This document shows, one piece after another, positions 13,128-16,145 of a DNA stretch of 16,145 nucleotides (position 1 is its first letter; each line of letters begins with the position of its first letter). The notes beneath the pieces were generated by a model. It was not told the DNA's origin. It searched no databases and saw nothing but the letters and a program-made list of their open reading frames with translations. The stretch is from Thermoproteota archaeon (GTDB lineage: Archaea > Korarchaeota > Korarchaeia > Korarchaeales > Korarchaeaceae). Position numbers and translations under genes: made by a program. The stretch lies in contig WAOH01000207.1 of NCBI GenBank assembly GCA_015521385.1, positions 1 through 16,145 of the forward strand. Reading direction: 5' to 3'.

Positions 13128-14217
13128 GAACCAATGCTACAGTGGCCGTCGTTACCAAGTCCGCTGTGGACGTGGCGATGGGAATAGTGAAGTTGTCTGG
13201 ATCGAGCTTCCTGCTGGTGAGCAATACCACGGATGTGGTTACGATCAGCATTATCGGGAAGGCTATCAGGAAGGTCAATACGCTCACCCAGGGGTTCCCT
13301 CCGAGAGCCCAGAGCATTCCACCCATCAGGAAGAAGAAGCCCAGGTAGACGCTGAACACCCCGGTGAGCTCGGGAAGTATATCTGCCAGCGGAATCTTGC
13401 TCCTGAGGGTACCCAGAAAGAGTCTTGTCGTGAGAATGGAACCGACGATCGAGCTGGCGTCTCCGAGCTCGGTGAGCATTGCTGGGTAAATGAAGAGGAG
13501 GTTGATGTCGGAGATGGAGACTGCCTCGTTCAGGAATATCCCGGCCACGCTCTCAATGCCTATCACTATGACTGTGGCGGCGAGTACTTCAGCGAGCACC
13601 CTGAGATGTTCCCTCGAGAACCACTTCACAACCAGCAGGATGGAGATCGCCGCAACCGCAGTTGCGAACACCAAGTTGGTAAGTGTACCCGCGCTCCTGA
13701 CGGAGTATATGTACAGGATCGTGACCACTATGTCCGCGGCCGTGGACACCAAGGGATAGACCACTATGTCAGGGTCAAGTCCCCTCCTGAATGATTCGAA
13801 CGACACGGCGATCTTAAGTGGGAGTAGGATCAAGGAGACGCCGCATACCGTAATGAGTGATATGGCGAGTAAGGTGAGGAAGTCCGCATCGATACCCATC
13901 AGGTAGAAGGGGAGGGCGATCATCACGGATGCTAGGAGGGATGCGGATACGCCCGTGGACAGTATCTCCCAAAGTTTCTCGTTCTCCCCCCTCAGATTCG
14001 TCTCGACGGTACCCAAGTTCAGGGCTGATGTTAATCGCCCGGCGACGGATCCTGAGATCGCTCCCCTGGCACCTATGAGCGGCGGGTAGAGCAACGCAGC
14101 CCATTTGACCTGAGTAGGAAAGTAGAGCCAGAGAATTAGGCCTGCTATGATATCTCCCAAGCCGTAGACTGCTGATATAACCGCCTGAGGCGCTGTCCTC
14201 TTTACCCTGTCCCACAT
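13114..14217 (-). CDS. MgtE-type divalent cation transporter (duplicated membrane domain only)
   Basis: Integral membrane protein of about 367 residues made of two tandem MgtE C-terminal (SLC41-like) units, with no N-terminal or CBS regulatory domain. Numbering from GTG 14229, unit 1 has PPLIGARGAISGSVAGRL (49-66) and GLDPDIVVYPLVSTAAD (150-166). Unit 2 repeats these as YPAMLTELGDASSIVGSIL (248-266) and KLDPDNFTIPIATSTAD (341-357). The two LDPD-x4-P-x3-T-x2-D motifs contain the aspartates that line the cation path in MgtE. Mg2+ is the likely substrate. I prefer ATG 14217 because GGGTGGGATC lies four bases upstream; GTG 14229 would add MGSS. A weak TATA-like sequence lies at 14280-14287 and a better one at 14375-14384. 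Confidence 0.87.
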   Translation of the reverse strand: MWDRVKRTAPQAVISAVYGLGDIIAGLILWLYFPTQVKWAALLYPPLIGARGAISGSVAGRLTSALNLGTVETNLRGENEKLWEILSTGVSASLLASVMIALPFYLMGIDADFLTLLAISLITVCGVSLILLPLKIAVSFESFRRGLDPDIVVYPLVSTAADIVVTILYIYSVRSAGTLTNLVFATAVAAISILLVVKWFSREHLRVLAEVLAATVIVIGIESVAGIFLNEAVSISDINLLFIYPAMLTELGDASSIVGSILTTRLFLGTLRSKIPLADILPELTGVFSVYLGFFFLMGGMLWALGGNPWVSVLTFLIAFPIMLIVTTSVVLLTSRKLDPDNFTIPIATSTADLVTTATVALVLSLL

Positions 14218-14424
14218 CGATGATCCCACCCAGTGTTTCTCGGCCTTGATGAGGGGGCGACGCTTGGATGAGGCCCTTCATTAAGATAATGTTGTTTGAT
14301 GGTGATCTCCAAATAGGAGCGTGAGGGTTGAACGGTCTTACTCGTTGGATGAGAGGAGGTGAGCGGCCCTTGGAGCTTATAAAATTTCCCAGAGCGCTGC
14401 TGGACCATGGAGGGCGACCGAATA

Positions 14425-14433
14425 CTTTTTAAG
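14425..14433 (+). promoter_or_regulatory. TATA-like box for the coiled-coil gene
   Basis: CTTTTTAAG is centred about 27 nt before TTG 14454 and about 70 nt before ATG 14499. It predicts either a leaderless TTG start or a leader of about 43 nt that includes the strong ribosome binding site. Confidence 0.5.
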
Positions 14434-14485
14434 TAGGGGATCATGTTGCATCGTTGGACGTCAGCCCGATCACCAAAAAAATGAC

Positions 14486-14493
14486 AGGAGGAG
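14486..14493 (+). promoter_or_regulatory. Ribosome binding site that sets the coiled-coil gene start
   Basis: AGGAGGAG ends five bases before ATG 14499, an ideal spacing. It supports this start over TTG 14454 and ATG 14481. Confidence 0.7.
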
Positions 14494-14498
14494 ACCGC

Positions 14499-15404
14499 AT
14501 GGCCGCAGTAGAGGAAGCCATTGGTACCCTGAAGCAAAAGGAAAGGGAGCTGAGGCGGAGATTATCCGAACTGCGTGAGCAGAGGAGATCCCTTATAGAA
14601 GAGCTTAAAGATCTGAGATCTAGGAGGTCAGAGCTCATTGAGAAGATAAGGGAGAGGAGGGCCAAGCTGAGGGAGAAGATAGAGCAGAAGAGGAAGCTCC
14701 AAGGTGAGCTAGCCAAGCTGAGGGAGGAGAGGCAGGAGGCGCTTGAGAGGTTCAGGCAGGCGAGGGACGAGGCTCTTAGGATAAAGAAAGAGTATGAAGA
14801 GATAGTCAACTCCGTGGGAGTCCCTGAGAGAGTGCTCAGAAGGAGGATCTCGAGATTAGAGAGGAGGATTGAGACTTCTCCTCTGACCAAGGATCAGGAG
14901 AGGGACATAGTGATGCAGATAAGCCACTACGAGGCTATGCTCCAGGAACTCAACAGGGCCAAGGCCCTGAAGAGGAGGTTCATAGAGATCATGGCCGAGG
15001 CTGAGAGATGGAGGTTCTTCGTGAGGGACTCTGGGGAGAAGATAGGGAAGATAAAGGGTCAGCTTAAGGAGATCTACGAGTACATCACTAAGGAGAAGGA
15101 GGAGTTGGATAATATCAGGAGTGAGATAGACGAGTTGAGTAGTGTGATAAACGAGAAGAGTTCCGAAGTTGACAGGATGAAGGAGGAGATGGATAAGATA
15201 AGGGAGGAGATGAAGTCAGTACAGGAGGAGATAAAGAAGAGGTTCGAGAAGATAGTTACCAGTAACAAGGAGGTCGAGAGGAAGCTCAAGGAGAAGCTCG
15301 CCGAGGAGGCACTTGAGAAGTACAGGGCTGGTGAAAAGCTCACCATCGAGGAGCTGAAGGTCCTCATGGAGCTCGGGCTGCTTGAGAAGCCTGCCAGCAG
15401 TTGA
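14499..15404 (+). CDS. Archaeal coiled-coil protein
   Basis: 301-residue, highly charged protein that is almost entirely predicted coiled coil. The first coil covers about 1-100, a short proline-containing break with VPERVLRRRISRLERRIETS lies near 107-126, and the second coil runs from about 130 to 280. The conserved C-terminal tail EKYRAGEKLTIEELKVLMEL has a compact helical look and matches a family of archaeal coiled-coil proteins sometimes mislabelled phosphoserine phosphatase. No enzymatic motif is visible. It could be a scaffold or an SMC-like arm without ATPase heads. The DUF373 gene follows after 34 bp with its own TATA-like box. The coding strand is extremely purine-rich, a consequence of Lys/Glu/Arg codons. 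Confidence 0.85.
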   Translation: MAAVEEAIGTLKQKERELRRRLSELREQRRSLIEELKDLRSRRSELIEKIRERRAKLREKIEQKRKLQGELAKLREERQEALERFRQARDEALRIKKEYEEIVNSVGVPERVLRRRISRLERRIETSPLTKDQERDIVMQISHYEAMLQELNRAKALKRRFIEIMAEAERWRFFVRDSGEKIGKIKGQLKEIYEYITKEKEELDNIRSEIDELSSVINEKSSEVDRMKEEMDKIREEMKSVQEEIKKRFEKIVTSNKEVERKLKEKLAEEALEKYRAGEKLTIEELKVLMELGLLEKPASS

Positions 15405-15405
15405 A

Positions 15406-15415
15406 CTTTTTATGT
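15406..15415 (+). promoter_or_regulatory. TATA-like box for the DUF373 gene
   Basis: ACTTTTTATG starts one base after the coiled-coil stop and is centred about 29 nt before ATG 15439, predicting a leaderless transcript. Its T-run could also help terminate the coiled-coil message. Confidence 0.5.
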
Positions 15416-15438
15416 TGTGAAGGTCTTCTCTCGCGGAG

Positions 15439-16145
15439 ATGGAAAAGAAGTCGCCCCCTGAAAGGATACTCGTAGTGTGCGTGGATAGAGACGACGATCT
15501 GGGCGTCAAAGCAGGCATTAGAGGCCCGGTCATAGGTAAGGAGGCCAACATAGAGGCGGCCTCCAAGCTGGCCCTAGCAGATCCCACGGAAGCCGACGCT
15601 AATGCCATATTCGGGGCTGTGAAGGTCTATGAGGAGGTTAAGCAGATATTCTCGAATTCCCCGGCTGAGGTAGAGGTCGTCACCATAACGGGCCATCCCA
15701 AGAGCGAGCTCTTAGCTGATGAGGAAATTAGAAGGCAGATAGAGTCTGTAGTGGAGAAGTTCGAGCCGGACAGCATAATTCTCGTCTCGGATGGAGCGGA
15801 TGACGAACTGGTGATCCCCCTCCTCATGAGGTACGCTCCAATAAGGAGCGTCAGGAGGGTCATCGTCCAGCAGAGCAGGGAGATCGAACACACCTACATA
15901 CTCATAAAGAGATACTTCGAGAAGCTGATGAAGTCCCCAACCTCCAGGGCCCTCTTGTTCGGCCTTCCAGGGGCGTTGCTCCTCCTAGCAGGAGTTTTCT
16001 CCCTGCTGGATCTGCAGAGGTTCCTGTACATCGGGGCCACCGTTGTGGCCGGTCTCATATTCTTGGATAAGGGGTTCGATCTCACCGATAAGCTGAAGAG
16101 GGGAGTCAGCTACTTCGGAAAGCAGGTTGGTCTGCTCTCCTTCAT
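15439..16145 (+). CDS. DUF373 family membrane protein, 3'-truncated by the window end
   Basis: The first 235 residues of an archaeal DUF373 protein; the frame stays open to the last base. The soluble N-terminal part carries the family hallmarks: ILVVCVDRDDDLGVKAGIRG (about 10-29) with an acidic cluster, GPVIGKE (29-35), LALADPTEADANAIFGAVK (about 45-63) and VVTITGHP (about 80-87). It continues with a second Rossmann-like stretch (IILVSDGADDELV). Hydrophobic helices begin near residue 174 (ALLFGLPGALLLLAGVFSLL) and 194 (FLYIGATVVAGLIFL); more should follow beyond the window. Function is unknown in the family; the acidic motif could bind metal or nucleotide, but that is inference. The ATG at 15439 is favoured by the leaderless spacing from the TATA-like box. 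Confidence 0.88.
   Translation, partial: MEKKSPPERILVVCVDRDDDLGVKAGIRGPVIGKEANIEAASKLALADPTEADANAIFGAVKVYEEVKQIFSNSPAEVEVVTITGHPKSELLADEEIRRQIESVVEKFEPDSIILVSDGADDELVIPLLMRYAPIRSVRRVIVQQSREIEHTYILIKRYFEKLMKSPTSRALLFGLPGALLLLAGVFSLLDLQRFLYIGATVVAGLIFLDKGFDLTDKLKRGVSYFGKQVGLLSF

Larger units (their letters stand above)
14218..14498. other. Divergent intergenic region with several promoter-like elements
   Basis: 281 bp between the MgtE-type gene and the coiled-coil gene. It holds a weak minus-strand TATA (TCTTAATG, 14280-14287), a strong TATA-like CTTATAAAAT at 14375-14384 that matches in either direction, the coiled-coil gene TATA at 14425-14433, and a near-perfect Shine-Dalgarno GGAGGTGAGC at 14355-14364. 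The last could serve a 20-codon TTG reading frame at 14370-14432. A small inverted repeat, CTCC AAATA GGAG, lies at 14307-14319. I see no tRNA or known riboswitch. Confidence 0.5.

Noticed and set aside
14202..14537. 111-codon minus-strand frame across the intergenic region upstream of the MgtE-type gene
   Set aside because: It overlaps both neighbours out of frame, has no domain, and its composition looks random.
12013..14631. 17-nt exact repeat (gagatctaggaggtcag) at 12013-12029 and 14615-14631
   Set aside because: It lies in unrelated coding contexts on different strands and frames (ADLLDLW versus LRSRRSE), so coincidence helped by biased codon use is the simplest reading.
14441..14890. 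149-codon minus-strand open frame opposite the coiled-coil gene
   Set aside because: Ser/Leu-rich antisense of Lys/Glu/Arg codons, a normal by-product of a coiled-coil gene.
1..16145. tRNA, rRNA, CRISPR array, insertion sequence or transposase
   Set aside because: I looked for T-loop motifs, regularly spaced repeats, and transposase or integrase motifs and saw none. The only Tn5-related sequence is the library adapter.

Overview
This window looks like a 16.1 kb piece of an archaeal genome, probably from a thermophile of the TACK side of the archaea. The evidence is the set of archaeal families (DUF373 protein, archaeal coiled-coil protein, stand-alone duplicated MgtE membrane domain, DUF1805 protein), the AGG/AGA/ATA-rich codon use, frequent TTG and GTG starts, and TATA-like boxes about 25-35 nt upstream of genes that begin transcription units, which fits leaderless transcripts. 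Korarchaeota or a related lineage is a guess that I cannot test here. The first 27 bases are not genomic: they match the Nextera/Tn5 sequencing adapter.

Layout. Bases 28-5433 carry a minus-strand block. Read 5' to 3' it encodes FixX ferredoxin, an acyl-CoA dehydrogenase, a DUF1805 protein, a degenerate threonine-synthase-like protein fused to a winged helix, a corrinoid (B12) protein, an EamA transporter and a truncated ABC permease. Bases 5514-11792 carry eight tightly packed plus-strand genes: etfB/fixA, etfA/fixB, fixC, a thiolase, then moaD, moaE, moaC and moaA. Bases 11815-16145 hold an HD-domain nucleotidase-like gene (minus), a PH-domain membrane protein (plus), an MgtE-type cation transporter (minus), a long coiled-coil protein (plus) and the 5' part of a DUF373 membrane protein (plus, runs off the end).

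How the genes fit together. FixX and FixABC are transcribed divergently from an 80 bp region and together form a complete EtfABCX (FixABCX) complex, a flavin-based electron-bifurcating machine. The neighbouring acyl-CoA dehydrogenase and thiolase suggest that it takes part in acyl-CoA metabolism. The thiolase runs straight into four pterin-cofactor genes (moaDECA), so Mo/W-cofactor synthesis is probably co-transcribed with this electron-transfer system.

The most unusual gene is at 2326-3480. It has the zinc ribbon and fold-type II PLP-enzyme scaffold of threonine synthase, but valine replaces the PLP-binding lysine, other cofactor loops are degraded, and a winged helix-turn-helix is attached at the C-terminus. 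I infer a ligand-sensing regulator derived from an enzyme. It overlaps the corrinoid-protein gene, whose apparent promoter lies inside its 3' end.
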